NCBI GenBank assembly: GCA_902496015.1
Contig: CABUZJ010000004.1
Span: 42,938-106,937, forward strand
Direction: 5' to 3'
Length of the DNA: 64,000 nt
From: an uncultured Eubacteriales bacterium
Lineage (GTDB): Bacteria; Bacillota; Clostridia; Christensenellales; UBA1242
In this document: positions 1 through 9,594 of the stretch, one piece after another
How positions within the stretch are numbered: the first letter of the stretch is position 1
Layout: every line of letters starts with the position of its first letter
Position numbers and translations under genes: made by a program
Notes under the pieces: model-generated
Told to the model about the DNA's origin: nothing
The model's input: only the letters and a program-made list of their open reading frames with translations
Databases searched by the model: none

Positions 1-836
1 CATTCTAATTCATTTTCAAAATCACCATAAACTAATTGGTAATTATCTTCGTCATAGCTAAAATTCGCAATCGCTGTGTAAGTCCCCGCATTAATTTGAG
101 CATTATTTGAATAACTAACTGTTATTCCATCTGGTAAATTTTGTAAACTTACGCTATGTTCGCTTCCGTCATAAGTAAATGGAGAGTAATAACCCCAATA
201 AGCATATTGCATATTAATTTCAGCTTTCTCAATTTCCCAATCAAGATAATAGCCAAAATTATCATTTATAAGTTTATAGTTTGTTGTATCATAAACCAAT
301 TGAACTTCTGCCCTATATTGCCCAGCATTAGTTTGAGCATTATTTGTATATCGCGCTGTAACATCATAAGGCAAATTATTTAATTCAACACTATATTCAT
401 TCTCATTATAGGTAAATAGATAAGAAGCATCATAGTTCCACGATACTCCACTCATATCAATTTCACCCTTATTAACAATAAGTTTAATTTTAGCAGTATA
501 ACCATTATAACTAATTGTTAAATCATAGCCTGCTTCATTTGCATTTAGCACGCTTGGCAAACCACTAATGGTGTAACCACCTTCACCATAATTTATTTGA
601 GTTTTAGTGTCATCACTGTTATTTAAATAAACAGTAATATAGTTACTTAAATAACTAGGTTCAAATTCGCCATAATAATCGGTGTAATTTAAAGTAACCG
701 TGTTGCCTTCAACATTATTAACCACCACACTTATTCCATTTTGTGTTGGTTTCTTTTCGCCACACGCACTAAATAAAAATGCACATGGCAAAATCATAAT
801 ACATGCTAAAACGAACATTAAAATTTTCTTTTTCAT
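1..836 (-). CDS. Surface lipoprotein with MBG-type repeats (C-terminus beyond window)
   Basis: The reading frame is open from an ATG preceded by GGGAGGAG to the left edge of the window, so only the N-terminal 278 or so residues are present. The N-terminus is a lipoprotein signal peptide: MKKK, a hydrophobic run, then FLFSAC with the lipobox cysteine. After it come repeats of the MBG/YDG type (for example YDGSEHSVSLQNLPDGITV, then NNAQINAGTYTAIANF), which form beta-sandwich modules in Bacillota surface proteins. The protein is probably membrane-anchored outside the cell. Its ligand is unknown. The upstream gene on the same strand is another lipoprotein. The family call is firm; the function is not. 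Confidence 0.85.
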   Translation of the reverse strand, partial: MKKKILMFVLACIMILPCAFLFSACGEKKPTQNGISVVVNNVEGNTVTLNYTDYYGEFEPSYLSNYITVYLNNSDDTKTQINYGEGGYTISGLPSVLNANEAGYDLTISYNGYTAKIKLIVNKGEIDMSGVSWNYDASYLFTYNENEYSVELNNLPYDVTARYTNNAQTNAGQYRAEVQLVYDTTNYKLINDNFGYYLDWEIEKAEINMQYAYWGYYSPFTYDGSEHSVSLQNLPDGITVSYSNNAQINAGTYTAIANFSYDEDNYQLVYGDFENELE

Positions 837-905
837 TAAATCTCCTCCCTGTGTTATACGCAAGTTGGCTTAGATTAGTGAATAAAAATGTATAACTTAA
901 TAATA

Positions 906-934
906 GTATTACACAATTTAATTAAAAAAATCAA
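906..934 (-). promoter_or_regulatory. Candidate sigma-A promoter for the MBG lipoprotein
   Basis: On the minus strand TTGATT is followed after 17 nt by TAATAC, about 70 nt upstream of the lipoprotein start. In such AT-rich DNA this could occur by chance. Confidence 0.4.
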
Positions 935-959
935 GCAAATATATGTGTTAAAATAATCC

Positions 960-2663
960 TTATATATCTATGTAATAAGCATAAACTTTAAAACCATTAT
1001 CATCTTCATCAGTAATGTAATCATCATGTGGTTTATAATAATAATTGTTTTCTTGTATTTCCCAAGGATTTAAAGAATTTCCTTCATTATCTGTTAATTT
1101 AACACCAGTTCCGTTTTCGCCAGTATAATACCCAACAAAAGCCTTACCATCAATGTCAGCATATTCAATTACAAAATTACTTCCTTCTGTAACATAAAGT
1201 AAAAATTCATTTGGTCTATCTACTATTCTAACTGAATTTGAAATTATATCAATATTATTTTCAAAATATAAGAATATCATCCCATTTGAAGCATTTTGAT
1301 TAACATAACTTGAAAATACTATTGTTTGACCTCTATTAGCACTGAAACTCCCACTAAATGTTTCTCCACTTTTTATCTCATCACTATAAACAAGCGTGCC
1401 ATCAATAGTAATGTTTAACATTGCAGTACAAGTACTACTTTGAATTTCAAAATTTCCATTAAAACTTACAGTCCCATCTTCACAATCATAAACATAAGTA
1501 TATATATGTGGTTGGTTATATGCAAGATTTGACATTGTTATTTTCCTTCCTGCTGTCATAATGTTAGAAAATAAAATATTGTCGGTTTTTATAAATTTTG
1601 CAGTTAAAATAAGTAATTTATTTGTCTCTGTTTGTCGATTAAAATTATATTTACTATTTTGTGTAGTATACCAACCATCAAAATAATAACCTGATCTTGA
1701 TTGTGGTTGCAAACATTCTATAATGTCTCCCTCGTTATATGTAACAACATATTCTGCTTCTACATCATTTGCATAATAACCTCTATATCTCACAGTCATG
1801 GTTGTATCTATATTATTATTATCGTATATAACTTTTTGCGTCTGTGCTTCAGTAAAATAAGCATAAATATACATACAATCACTAGAGCTTGGTAAAAAAT
1901 CAACTATAAATTCACCATCATTTGAACATATTTGTTCACCTTTCCCAAAAGGCTCTGTAAAAAATCCATGGAATATAAATCCAATTTCAGCAGGTGGGGT
2001 AATTGTTACTTTTTCATTAAATTTTATAATCTTTGTTTCATTACAATATTTAGGATTATAAGGATTAGTAGAATAATACAAATAAAAAGATATAGGTTTA
2101 AAAATTGCGTAAAGAGTAACATTTTCCATATATTTACCACTATAAACATTATTAATGGTAAAAGAACTGTCTTTACTTTCACCCCAACCTTCAAAAGTAT
2201 ATCCATATTTAGAAACAATTGGCAATTTATAAGAATCTGCCACTTTGTGTGTTTGTGTAGTGCTAGTTAATCCATTTACAAGAGTTAATGAATAAGTTTT
2301 ATCAATCTTGTACTCATAAACTTTTACAACACTTTTGTTTTGGCAATATGAAATAAAGTCGTTAGTATAATATCCATAGTCATCATAAACACGAATTCCT
2401 TGACCATTTAATTGTGTAAAATAGCCACTATAAGAATAATAATTAGCATTCATAATGACAAACTCACAATAATATATTGAAGTAAAATCAACATTATAAG
2501 ATTTACCTACACTTATACCTTCTTGCGAATATAATTGAATTTCAACACTATTTAAAGGTTGCTCTTGTGGTTGTTTTTCTTTGTCACCCCAACACCCACT
2601 AAAAATAATTAAACAAGGCAAGAAAATAATTGTTATTAAAAACATTTTTAAAAAATTTTTCAT
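960..2663 (-). CDS. Surface lipoprotein with InlB B-type (Listeria-Bacteroides) repeats
   Basis: A 567-residue protein with a lipoprotein signal peptide: MKNFLKMF, a hydrophobic core, then FSGC with the lipobox Cys at residue 24. At least three InlB B-repeats follow. They are recognisable by the pattern 'YGYTFEGWGES...NVTLYAIFKP', 'IGFIFHGFFTEP...YIYAYF' and 'RSGYYFDGWYTT...LILTAKF' between about residues 145 and 365. The last 200 residues look like a beta-rich module of unknown type. Such repeats are known as small beta-folds in adhesins and secreted proteins of gut Bacillota. The gene stands alone upstream of another lipoprotein. The role is presumably adhesion or glycan binding; that is inference. 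Confidence 0.85.
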   Translation of the reverse strand: MKNFLKMFLITIIFLPCLIIFSGCWGDKEKQPQEQPLNSVEIQLYSQEGISVGKSYNVDFTSIYYCEFVIMNANYYSYSGYFTQLNGQGIRVYDDYGYYTNDFISYCQNKSVVKVYEYKIDKTYSLTLVNGLTSTTQTHKVADSYKLPIVSKYGYTFEGWGESKDSSFTINNVYSGKYMENVTLYAIFKPISFYLYYSTNPYNPKYCNETKIIKFNEKVTITPPAEIGFIFHGFFTEPFGKGEQICSNDGEFIVDFLPSSSDCMYIYAYFTEAQTQKVIYDNNNIDTTMTVRYRGYYANDVEAEYVVTYNEGDIIECLQPQSRSGYYFDGWYTTQNSKYNFNRQTETNKLLILTAKFIKTDNILFSNIMTAGRKITMSNLAYNQPHIYTYVYDCEDGTVSFNGNFEIQSSTCTAMLNITIDGTLVYSDEIKSGETFSGSFSANRGQTIVFSSYVNQNASNGMIFLYFENNIDIISNSVRIVDRPNEFLLYVTEGSNFVIEYADIDGKAFVGYYTGENGTGVKLTDNEGNSLNPWEIQENNYYYKPHDDYITDEDDNGFKVYAYYIDI

Positions 2664-2843
2664 AATTCACTTAACCCTTATTACATTTATTATTATAATT
2701 CTATTATAAAATAATATATTTGACAAATTTTTTTATGAATTGTAAATAAAATAATTAATGACTTTCTTAAAAAAACAATTTAGTTTAATAATATAAAGCT
2801 CAAAGTTAATATTTTTATCTTATGTTTATTTATCATATTAGTA

Positions 2844-2879
2844 AATAAAAAACTGCAAATTCATAAGAATTTACAGTTT
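2844..2879 (-). terminator. Rho-independent terminator of the ABC exporter operon
   Basis: A 13-bp stem with one G-U pair and an ATAA-type loop is followed on the minus strand by a TTTTTTATT run. It lies about 65 bp downstream of the permease stop. Confidence 0.8.
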
Positions 2880-2943
2880 AAAATATTACTATACTACATA
2901 ATTGTTGATGATAACCTAAATCATAATGATATTATTAATTAAA

Positions 2944-4515
2944 TTAAAGTGGAAGGTCTTTTTTATCAAAATAGAAAATTCCAATAATAAAAGTCACAAT
3001 TCCAATACCAAATAAAATTGCAAATTTCCAAACGAAAGATATTGCACCTTCTAAAATTGCCGTTGTGTCAAATAAAGTTATTATTGATAAATAGTTAAAG
3101 AAATTCATTTGGTCTATTCTCATTGCAGATGGAACAACACTTGAACCAAATAATCCTAATATAGTGCAAACTAACATAAAAATTGAAATACCGCCACCAA
3201 TAGATAACGAATATTTAGTTCTATTGAATATGCTAGAACACATAAAGCAAAATCCTGCAAACGCAAACATCGTTAAAAATGCACCAAGGTTAAATAATAA
3301 TATTTGCGAAAAATTAATAGCAAAATCGTTCCCGCCAACTATAAATATTGAAACCACACTAACCACTGTTACAACCGCAAACATTGTAAACAATGCCAAA
3401 ATTAAATAAATCATTTGGGTAACAGTTACAGTTCTTCTTTTTGTTGGAGTTGAAAGAACATAAGCCATAGAACCAGAATCAACTTGCCCCGCAAGAAGGC
3501 CATTAGCAACCATTATAACAAATACCATTGGAAGTAAAATTCCTGCAATACGATAAAAGATTGAACCAATTATTAACCCATAAATATCCATATTCCCCAA
3601 TTCTGTTAATGCTTCCGCAACATCATCTGGAATTTGGTCAGTTATGCTTGCACTGGCTTTCTCTTTTGCGTAACTTTTATCAAAGCCTTCATTTTGATAA
3701 AATTCATAAGTGCTTATTGCAGAGTTAGACATAACTTTCACTGCAAGTGCATTAATTCTTGCATCATCATGCCCTAAAGTATCTTTAAACTGATTATAAA
3801 CTTCGTTATATAACATATCGTTAACAAAAATATTCGCTTCTTGTTTTAAATCGTTTAATCTTTCAGGTTCTTCCTGCTTTAATCTTTTAAATTCAGCTAT
3901 AACATCTCCCGCTAACACTTTTGCTTGTTCGGCTTTTTCTTGTGCTTGTTCTTCATTTCCAATTTCTTCAAATTCTAATGCATAAGCATTGTTTTCAACT
4001 AATATTTTATAACTTTCTTCAAACACTAATTGCAAGTCTGCCTTAAAATTTGCAGTAGTGTCAGTCCTAACTGGTGTTTGTTTTGCAATAGTTAAAAATA
4101 CTTCACAAAATGCTAGTTGTTCTTCTTCACTCATTCCATCTAAAAATCCCTGTGACGCAAGTAATCCTTGCACAGTAGATGGAGTTGCAAAATCTGAATT
4201 AATCATAGGCCACATGTTTTTAAAGCTTTCAAGACTTCCATCTTGTTCGGCAACATCTAAGTTTGTTGTTAATTGATTTTCAAAATCTAAAGTTTGATAT
4301 GCAAGGTCATAACTATCTACAGCATTTTCTTGCACAATTGCCTGATTATTAGCGTCTGAAAAAACTTGTTTTAATGAAGTTCTAATGCCATTAATATCTA
4401 AACTGCCTAAAACAATTATAACTATTGCAAGCATTATACTGGTTGCAAGCATAACTGCTAACCATTTTATCCAATTCGCCTTAATTGATTGTTTAAAAAG
4501 CGCTTTACTAAACAT
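2944..4515 (-). CDS. ABC-2 type exporter permease
   Basis: A 523-residue membrane protein with one N-terminal membrane segment (about residues 15-40), a large hydrophilic domain of about 270 residues rich in Glu, Gln and Lys, and five to six C-terminal membrane segments (about residues 315-515). This is the ABC2_membrane_3-like architecture, in which the soluble domain faces outward. The start is preceded by AAAGGAGG with good spacing. It is the last gene of an operon with two ATPases and overlaps the upstream ATPase by 8 nt, so one permease probably works with both ATPases as a lipid, peptide or drug exporter. The substrate cannot be told from sequence. Confidence 0.85.
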   Translation of the reverse strand: MFSKALFKQSIKANWIKWLAVMLATSIMLAIVIIVLGSLDINGIRTSLKQVFSDANNQAIVQENAVDSYDLAYQTLDFENQLTTNLDVAEQDGSLESFKNMWPMINSDFATPSTVQGLLASQGFLDGMSEEEQLAFCEVFLTIAKQTPVRTDTTANFKADLQLVFEESYKILVENNAYALEFEEIGNEEQAQEKAEQAKVLAGDVIAEFKRLKQEEPERLNDLKQEANIFVNDMLYNEVYNQFKDTLGHDDARINALAVKVMSNSAISTYEFYQNEGFDKSYAKEKASASITDQIPDDVAEALTELGNMDIYGLIIGSIFYRIAGILLPMVFVIMVANGLLAGQVDSGSMAYVLSTPTKRRTVTVTQMIYLILALFTMFAVVTVVSVVSIFIVGGNDFAINFSQILLFNLGAFLTMFAFAGFCFMCSSIFNRTKYSLSIGGGISIFMLVCTILGLFGSSVVPSAMRIDQMNFFNYLSIITLFDTTAILEGAISFVWKFAILFGIGIVTFIIGIFYFDKKDLPL

Positions 4516-5422
4516 GGCTTTCCTCCTTTTGTTGTTTCATCAATATTTCTTTAAAATGTTTCTCAAGATTATTTTTAATTTCTGCAATAAATTTTATTTT
4601 ATAATGCGTAAGCGACTTAAATAACTTATTAATATCTTTATCTTCAATTAAAATAGTCACCTGATTATATTGCTTTTGATCTCTTATTATCTTATATTTC
4701 AAATGTTTAAATTTATGGTAACTATCCTCATCTAAAAATTCAATCTTATATGTTTTACATGTTGAATTTTTAAGTTCGTTAACACTAGTTATATCTATAA
4801 TCTTCCCATTGTGAATAAGGGCTACTCTATCACAAACATCTTCAAGTTCGTCAAACATTTGACTACTCATTAAAATTGTTTTACCCTTTCTTTTTTCTTC
4901 GTTTAATAATTCAAGAAATGTTTGGCGCATTAAAGGGTCTAATCCAGTTGTTGGCTCATCTAAAATTAAAATCTCTTTATTTGCCATTAATGCTGAAACT
5001 ATGGCAGTTTTTTGTTTCATTCCCTTACTCATTCTTTTTAAACTTGCAGAGGGATCAAGTTGCAATTTTTCAATTAAATAATTAGCATAATTCATATCTT
5101 TAATTTTTAAAAATTCTGCCTGACTTTTTAAAAATTCTATACCAGTTGTAAGGTCTGGAAAAGAAATTTCACCAGGCACATAACTAACATAGTTTTTAAT
5201 TTTACAAGAATCTTTCCAAGCATCCATTCCTAACACACTAACTTTGCCACTATGTGCTTTTAAAAAACCCATTATATGCCTTATGGTCGTGGTTTTGCCA
5301 CTGCCATTAGTTCCCACAAAACCAAAAGTTTCACCTTTTGCCACTGAAAACGAAAGGTCAAAAATTCCCCTATTTTGCCCATAGTCTTTTGTTAAATGTT
5401 CAACTTTAATTATTTCTTCCAT
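4508..5422 (-). CDS. ABC transporter ATP-binding protein
   Basis: A 304-residue CcmA/BcrA-type ATPase. It has Walker A GTNGSGKTT near residue 40, a divergent signature (RMSKGMKQKTAI), Walker B with ILILDEPTTGLDPL, and the usual C-terminal extension of drug-export ATPases. It differs from the canonical family in having Gln where the H-loop His is expected (SSQMFDELEDVC, where the upstream paralogue has SSHIFSEVE). This ATP site may be degenerate, with the paralogue supplying the active one. The start overlaps the upstream gene by 13 nt, and an AAAGGTG site lies 5 nt before the ATG. Confidence 0.9.
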   Translation of the reverse strand: MEEIIKVEHLTKDYGQNRGIFDLSFSVAKGETFGFVGTNGSGKTTTIRHIMGFLKAHSGKVSVLGMDAWKDSCKIKNYVSYVPGEISFPDLTTGIEFLKSQAEFLKIKDMNYANYLIEKLQLDPSASLKRMSKGMKQKTAIVSALMANKEILILDEPTTGLDPLMRQTFLELLNEEKRKGKTILMSSQMFDELEDVCDRVALIHNGKIIDITSVNELKNSTCKTYKIEFLDEDSYHKFKHLKYKIIRDQKQYNQVTILIEDKDINKLFKSLTHYKIKFIAEIKNNLEKHFKEILMKQQKEESHV

Positions 5423-6369
5423 TTCAACGCACCTTTAAAATTCTTATCTTCATAATAAAACTGCATAAAATAGTCTTGCAAGGTAAATTCAACTTGCTTA
5501 AATTCTTTTATTTTAAATTTACTCATTAACAAAATTACTTCATTAATATCCTTATCTTGAACACAAACTATCACTTTCAAATTTTTTTCGTCTACACTGC
5601 TAATCCCATATTTTAAAATAGTGTCTACTTTAATTTTTGCTTTAGGCATATTTTTAACAAATTCTTTTAATTCTTGTTCATTATTAAAATAAACTTCAAA
5701 ACTTTTATTTTGATTGTGTTTAATTGCATTTGTTTCAAATGTTGAAACAATTCTACCATCTTTAATAATGGCAATTCTATCGCATGTTGCTTCTACCTCG
5801 CTAAAAATATGTGAAGAAAGCAAAATCGTCTTGCCTTTTTTCTTTTCTTCTTTAATAAATTCAATGAAATTTTGTTGCATAACTGGGTCTAGTCCACTTG
5901 TTGGTTCATCTAACACAAGCACATCAGGATTATTCATAAATGCTGCCACTATGGCAAGTTTTCGTTTGTCTCCAAGACTCATATTTTTTGTCTCAATATT
6001 AGGGTTAAGTTCAAATTTTTGAAGTAAATAGTTTAACATATCGTCAGATTTACATCTTCTTAAATCGCCCATCATCTTAATAAAATCTGTTCCAGTTAAC
6101 CCTTCAGGCAAGGCTATTTCGCCGGGCAAATAACCCACTCTTTCTAAAATTTTATAATAATTATGAAAACTTTCTAAACCAAAAACTCTTGTCTCTCCTT
6201 TTTTAGGTTTAGAAAATCCCATTATATGCCTAATAGTTGTAGACTTCCCCGCACCATTTGGCCCCAAAAAACCAAACACTTCCCCTTTTTTAACGGCAAA
6301 AGACACATCAAAAATTCCTCTTCCATGACCATAGTCTTGCGTTAAGTTATCCACTTCTATTATGTTCAT
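5410..6369 (-). CDS. ABC transporter ATP-binding protein (first gene of exporter operon)
   Basis: A 319-residue exporter ATPase with Walker A GPNGAGKST, signature NMSLGDKRKLAI, Walker B VLVLDEPTSGLDPV and an intact H-loop (SSHIFSEVE). I start it at the second ATG (MNIIEVD) because GGAGGG sits 6 nt before it; an in-frame start six codons earlier has no such site. It resembles the next gene closely enough to be a tandem duplicate and probably forms a heterodimer with it on the shared permease. About 480 bp of non-coding DNA lies upstream, so the operon begins here. Confidence 0.9.
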   Translation of the reverse strand: MNIIEVDNLTQDYGHGRGIFDVSFAVKKGEVFGFLGPNGAGKSTTIRHIMGFSKPKKGETRVFGLESFHNYYKILERVGYLPGEIALPEGLTGTDFIKMMGDLRRCKSDDMLNYLLQKFELNPNIETKNMSLGDKRKLAIVAAFMNNPDVLVLDEPTSGLDPVMQQNFIEFIKEEKKKGKTILLSSHIFSEVEATCDRIAIIKDGRIVSTFETNAIKHNQNKSFEVYFNNEQELKEFVKNMPKAKIKVDTILKYGISSVDEKNLKVIVCVQDKDINEVILLMSKFKIKEFKQVEFTLQDYFMQFYYEDKNFKGALKWKK

Positions 6370-6387
6370 GTTTGTCCCTCCGTTCAT

Positions 6388-6854
6388 TTATTTTATTTTA
6401 AAATGATTTTCATTGTTAAGGTTTTTATAACAAGATAATAGATTTATATATTTATATAACAATTATAATAGAAATAGTTAAAATAAATCAACAATAAAAT
6501 GCTATAATTTAAAAAATTTATATCAAAAATTGTTTAATAAATTCATTTAATGAATTGTTAAAACATAATAATTGTCCAAAAGTTTTATATAACTAAAATA
6601 ATTATTATTTTCACAATGCAAATTGCTTAAATAAACAATATAAATTAATCATTAATTTTAAGAACGCTAAACAAAAATTATCATGAGTTAATTTGAATTG
6701 AAAAAAAGTGTCTCATAATAACACTATAAGCAAAGATAATAATATTATAAAATTGATAAATGAAAAATATAAAAAATAAATAAATTAATAAAAAACTCTT
6801 GATTTTAACTAAAAAATAATGTAAACTACAAAAGCATATAAATGCAAAAAAAAT
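6388..6854. other. Non-coding AT-rich spacer
   Basis: About 465 bases with no supported reading frame. It should hold the promoter of the ABC operon (minus strand) and that of tRNA-Ser (plus strand), but in this AT content I cannot choose a -35/-10 pair with confidence. Confidence 0.5.
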
Positions 6855-6942
6855 GGAAGGTTGGCTGAGCGGTCGAAAGCAGCGGTCTTGAAAACCGTCG
6901 TAGTGAGAGCTACCTGGGGTTCAAATCCCTAACCTTCCGCCA
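6855..6942 (+). tRNA. tRNA-Ser (anticodon TGA)
   Basis: The acceptor stem GGAAGGT pairs with ACCTTCC, then come G and an encoded CCA. The anticodon loop is CTTGAAA with anticodon TGA. A long variable arm, as expected for a class II tRNA, and a GGTTCAAATCC T-loop are present. Confidence 0.95.
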
Positions 6943-6946
6943 AGCG

Positions 6947-6990
6947 AAACTGATAAGAACAATTTTTGTTCTTATCGGTTTATTATTTTT
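6947..6990 (+). terminator. Terminator after tRNA-Ser(TGA)
   Basis: A 16-bp hairpin built on AAACTGATAAGAACAA and its complement is followed by TTATTATTTTT. It ends 8 nt before the next start codon, so the next gene either has a promoter inside this segment or depends on readthrough. Confidence 0.8.
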
Positions 6991-6998
6991 GAGGTATT

Positions 6999-7484
6999 AT
7001 GAGTAAAGTTTTATTAATTGTAGATATGCAAAAAGGCTTTATAAACAAAAAAGAGTATTTAGATTTAGAAATTAAGATAAATGATTTGATTAAGAAAAAT
7101 ACTTACAATTACTATATTTTTACTAAATTTATTAACAAAAGCGATAGTTTTTATGTTAACATATTAAATTGGAAAAACTTAACAAACAAGGACTCTCAAA
7201 GAATTTGCGTAACCATTCCTAAAAATAGTTTAATTTTTGAAAAATTTGGCTATGGTTTAAACGAGTCACAAATTAAAAGAATTAAAGAAATTGTATCCGC
7301 TGATAATCAAATAGATATTTGTGGTCTACAAACAGATGCTTGTGTATATGCTATTTCATTGCAACTTTTTGACAATCAAATTTTCCCTAATATTTTAATA
7401 AATTACACTGCAACAACAAACAATAAGGAATATATAAAGTATATGCTTATTCATCAATTTGGAAAAATTGATGAAATGAAATAA
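6999..7484 (+). CDS. Isochorismatase-family cysteine hydrolase
   Basis: A 161-residue protein with the isochorismatase-like fold. It starts LLIVDMQ with the conserved Asp (D9), has a central Lys (K82 in FEKFGYG) and a nucleophilic Cys (C115 in GLQTDACV). These are the Asp-Lys-Cys residues of the family, which includes nicotinamidases, isochorismatases and N-carbamoyl hydrolases. It is shorter than typical nicotinamidases (about 180-210 residues), and I see no clear metal-binding DxHxxH motif, so nicotinamidase activity is doubtful. GAGG 5 nt before the ATG supports the start. Neighbours give no pathway hint. Confidence 0.8.
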   Translation: MSKVLLIVDMQKGFINKKEYLDLEIKINDLIKKNTYNYYIFTKFINKSDSFYVNILNWKNLTNKDSQRICVTIPKNSLIFEKFGYGLNESQIKRIKEIVSADNQIDICGLQTDACVYAISLQLFDNQIFPNILINYTATTNNKEYIKYMLIHQFGKIDEMK

Positions 7485-7523
7485 AGTTTGTTTTTATGAA
7501 TACTTACGCTTTCAGCCAATTGC

Positions 7524-7566
7524 GAGCAATCCAAACCCTTTGGGTTAGATTGCTCTGTTTTATTTT
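7524..7566 (+). terminator. Terminator after the isochorismatase-family gene
   Basis: GAGCAATC...AAACCC pairs with GGGTT...GATTGCTC around a TTT loop, then TGTTTTATTTTT. The same sequence, with few changes and including the preceding GCCAATTG, follows tRNA-Ser(GCT) near 16.37 kb. Confidence 0.8.
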
Positions 7567-7739
7567 TAAATTCGCTTTTATTTAAATGTATTATAAAGTT
7601 TAAACATTTATAAATATTCTACCAAATGAAATTTTAAAGAAAAACTTAATTTTTTAAATTTTAACTAAAAAATAAAACTTAAAAAATTTTTATATATCTT
7701 TTATATTATATGATATAATAAATTTATTAAGGAGACTCT

Positions 7740-8276
7740 ATGAAAAATAAAATTGAAACAGAAAGATTAATTTTGAGACCATGGGAACTTAATGATATTG
7801 AAGCATTATGTGAAGGTTTAAACAATTTTGATGTGGCGAAATTTTTAACAATTCCATTTCCATATACAATAGAATATGCAAAAAGTTTCATTAATACAAG
7901 GATTGAAAACCCAAACACAAAGCAAAAAAGTTATTTTGCAATCGTTGAAAAAAATAGTGGAAAAGTTATTGGCGGAACCAACATCTGTCTTGATGAAAAT
8001 AATATAGCAACTGGTGGTATTTGGATAAATGCTAATTATCACGGTCATGGTTATGGAACAGAAGCAATGAGAGGAAGGGCGATATACTGTTTTGATCAAT
8101 TAAAAGCAGTTTATTTAATTAATGGATTTTTGGAAGGTAATGAAATTTCTTATAAAATGCAAAGAAAATTAGGGTATAAGTTAACTGGAGAACTTGGAGA
8201 ACGAAATTGTCCTGCTCGTGGTGGCAAAACTAAAGAAATAAAAACAATGCTTAAAAAAGAAGATTTTATTAGATAG
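7740..8276 (+). CDS. GNAT-family N-acetyltransferase (RimJ/RimL type)
   Basis: A 178-residue Acetyltransf_3-type protein. It begins IETERLILRPWELNDIEAL, as in RimJ/RimL and many ribosomal or small-molecule acetyltransferases, and has the acetyl-CoA loop as HGHGYGTEAM near residue 100. The C-terminal 'MQRKLGYKLTGELGER' matches the family's beta6-beta7 region. AAGGAG 7 nt before the ATG fixes the start. It is monocistronic. The acceptor cannot be predicted: ribosomal protein, spermidine and antibiotics are all possible in this family. Confidence 0.85.
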   Translation: MKNKIETERLILRPWELNDIEALCEGLNNFDVAKFLTIPFPYTIEYAKSFINTRIENPNTKQKSYFAIVEKNSGKVIGGTNICLDENNIATGGIWINANYHGHGYGTEAMRGRAIYCFDQLKAVYLINGFLEGNEISYKMQRKLGYKLTGELGERNCPARGGKTKEIKTMLKKEDFIR

Positions 8277-8424
8277 TTATGCATAAACACAAAATAAATT
8301 AAGTTTAAAACTATTGAATTTGGTTTAAAAGTATTTATTTGATAAAATTATCTATTTTAGTTCATAAACAATCTTATACTAAATATATTATTAATTAATT
8401 TTATAGAAAGAAGTTATTTCATTA

Positions 8425-8475
8425 CACCCAACTCCAATATATTCTAGTGTTAAGATTGGTTGTCGGTCTGCCCGC
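8425..8475. repeat. Dispersed 52-bp repeat, copy 1
   Basis: This non-coding segment aligns at roughly 80% identity with 18778-18831. It contains CACCCAAC, GTGTTA, GATTGGTTG and CCCGC at matching positions. Copy 2 overlaps the last nine codons of a decayed serine recombinase, so this copy may be the relic end of a similar element. Confidence 0.6.
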
Positions 8476-8515
8476 AAAAAAACTGATAAGATTTGCTTAT
8501 CAGTTTTTTATTTTA
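8475..8515 (+). terminator. Bidirectional terminator between GNAT and YwaF-like genes
   Basis: AAAAAAACTGATAAG pairs with CTTATCAGTTTTTT around ATTTG, with T-runs on both strands. It probably terminates the plus-strand acetyltransferase and the minus-strand membrane protein. Confidence 0.75.
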
Positions 8516-8646
8516 ATGTGATATTTACTAACATTTATATTTTTTATTAAATTATTACTAAAATGAATTTAGTTTTATCAATTCACAAAAAATTAGATTT
8601 TATTAAAAATATTACATTCTTTTATAGTAGTTTTTATTAATAAAAT

Positions 8647-9588
8647 TTATTTAGCCAATCTGCGTGGCTCTCTTCCAAGTTTATTTTTATTCTTATCTTT
8701 TTTGCCTCTACTTAAATTATTAGCATCAATATTTGCTAAATAATCTTGGCTTCTTTCATTATTTTCATTTAATAATTGTTTATTATTTTCATTTGTAATG
8801 TCGGTTGCTCTTTTGCTATTTATATTATGCGTTAATGCCAGTTCCAATTTTTTCTTATGTTTATTTATTGCATAAACTATTATAAATGGTAATAAGAATA
8901 AAACTATTAATATTACACCAATTATTAAATAAGTGTAAATATGACTATATCCCGGGAAAAAGTTAAATGGCAATCCATTTTCTTTTAAATACATAAAGTT
9001 TGCTCCATCAACAATAGCATTTCCAATGCTCGCATAACTTACAAGCAAAACCAATGCAATTGGCAACTGCCAAATTTTAGATAATTCTACTTTAAATGTG
9101 TTAGAACATAATGCACCTAAAACAACTGTTGGCATCATAAAATGCAACCCAATGCTTTCAATATCTAAAAATGAAAAGGATACATATTGGTAATAATCTC
9201 CAAACACAAAGGTTAATATTCCGCCAAAAAATGTTAGCATTAAAACTGGCAAAACAAAGAATTTAGATTTTGTGAAATAATATATTGGGAAAACAAATGC
9301 TAAAATATGACATAATTGCCATGGCCAAACTTCAATGAAAGTTTGCTTTGCCACAAACATTAATAACAACATTCTAATAAGTCTTGAAATTAACATTACA
9401 TAGCATAAAACATAAGTAAATCTTTTTGCAAAAGTCTTATATTTTTTAAAAACAAAAAAACATATTATTAACCAAAGTGCAAGTGTCACCATTAATATTA
9501 TGTGCATGTTACACCACAAGCCCCCACCTGCTGGCACCTTGCCCTCATAATTTTTTATTAACCAATCTTTAAAAGTTATTTCATTCAT
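8647..9588 (-). CDS. YwaF/TMEM164-like membrane protein
   Basis: A 313-residue protein with about seven membrane segments between residues 30 and 245 and a charged, Asn- and Lys-rich cytoplasmic tail of about 65 residues. The segment 'EVWPWQLCHILAFVFPIYYF' and the spacing of helices resemble the YwaF (TIGR02206)/TMEM164 family. Function in bacteria is unknown; the animal member is an acyltransferase-like enzyme. There is no ribosome binding site. Instead TTGCAA-N17-TAATAT ends 6 nt before the ATG, so the mRNA may be leaderless. A cluster of GTTATTAACAA-like repeats lies upstream. The family call is moderate. Confidence 0.6.
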   Translation of the reverse strand: MNEITFKDWLIKNYEGKVPAGGGLWCNMHIILMVTLALWLIICFFVFKKYKTFAKRFTYVLCYVMLISRLIRMLLLMFVAKQTFIEVWPWQLCHILAFVFPIYYFTKSKFFVLPVLMLTFFGGILTFVFGDYYQYVSFSFLDIESIGLHFMMPTVVLGALCSNTFKVELSKIWQLPIALVLLVSYASIGNAIVDGANFMYLKENGLPFNFFPGYSHIYTYLIIGVILIVLFLLPFIIVYAINKHKKKLELALTHNINSKRATDITNENNKQLLNENNERSQDYLANIDANNLSRGKKDKNKNKLGREPRRLAK

Positions 9589-9594
9589 AAGATA

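Noticed and set aside
1701..2270. Plus-strand frames inside the InlB-repeat lipoprotein
   Set aside because: They are shadows of the minus-strand gene, with no ribosome binding site and no family match.
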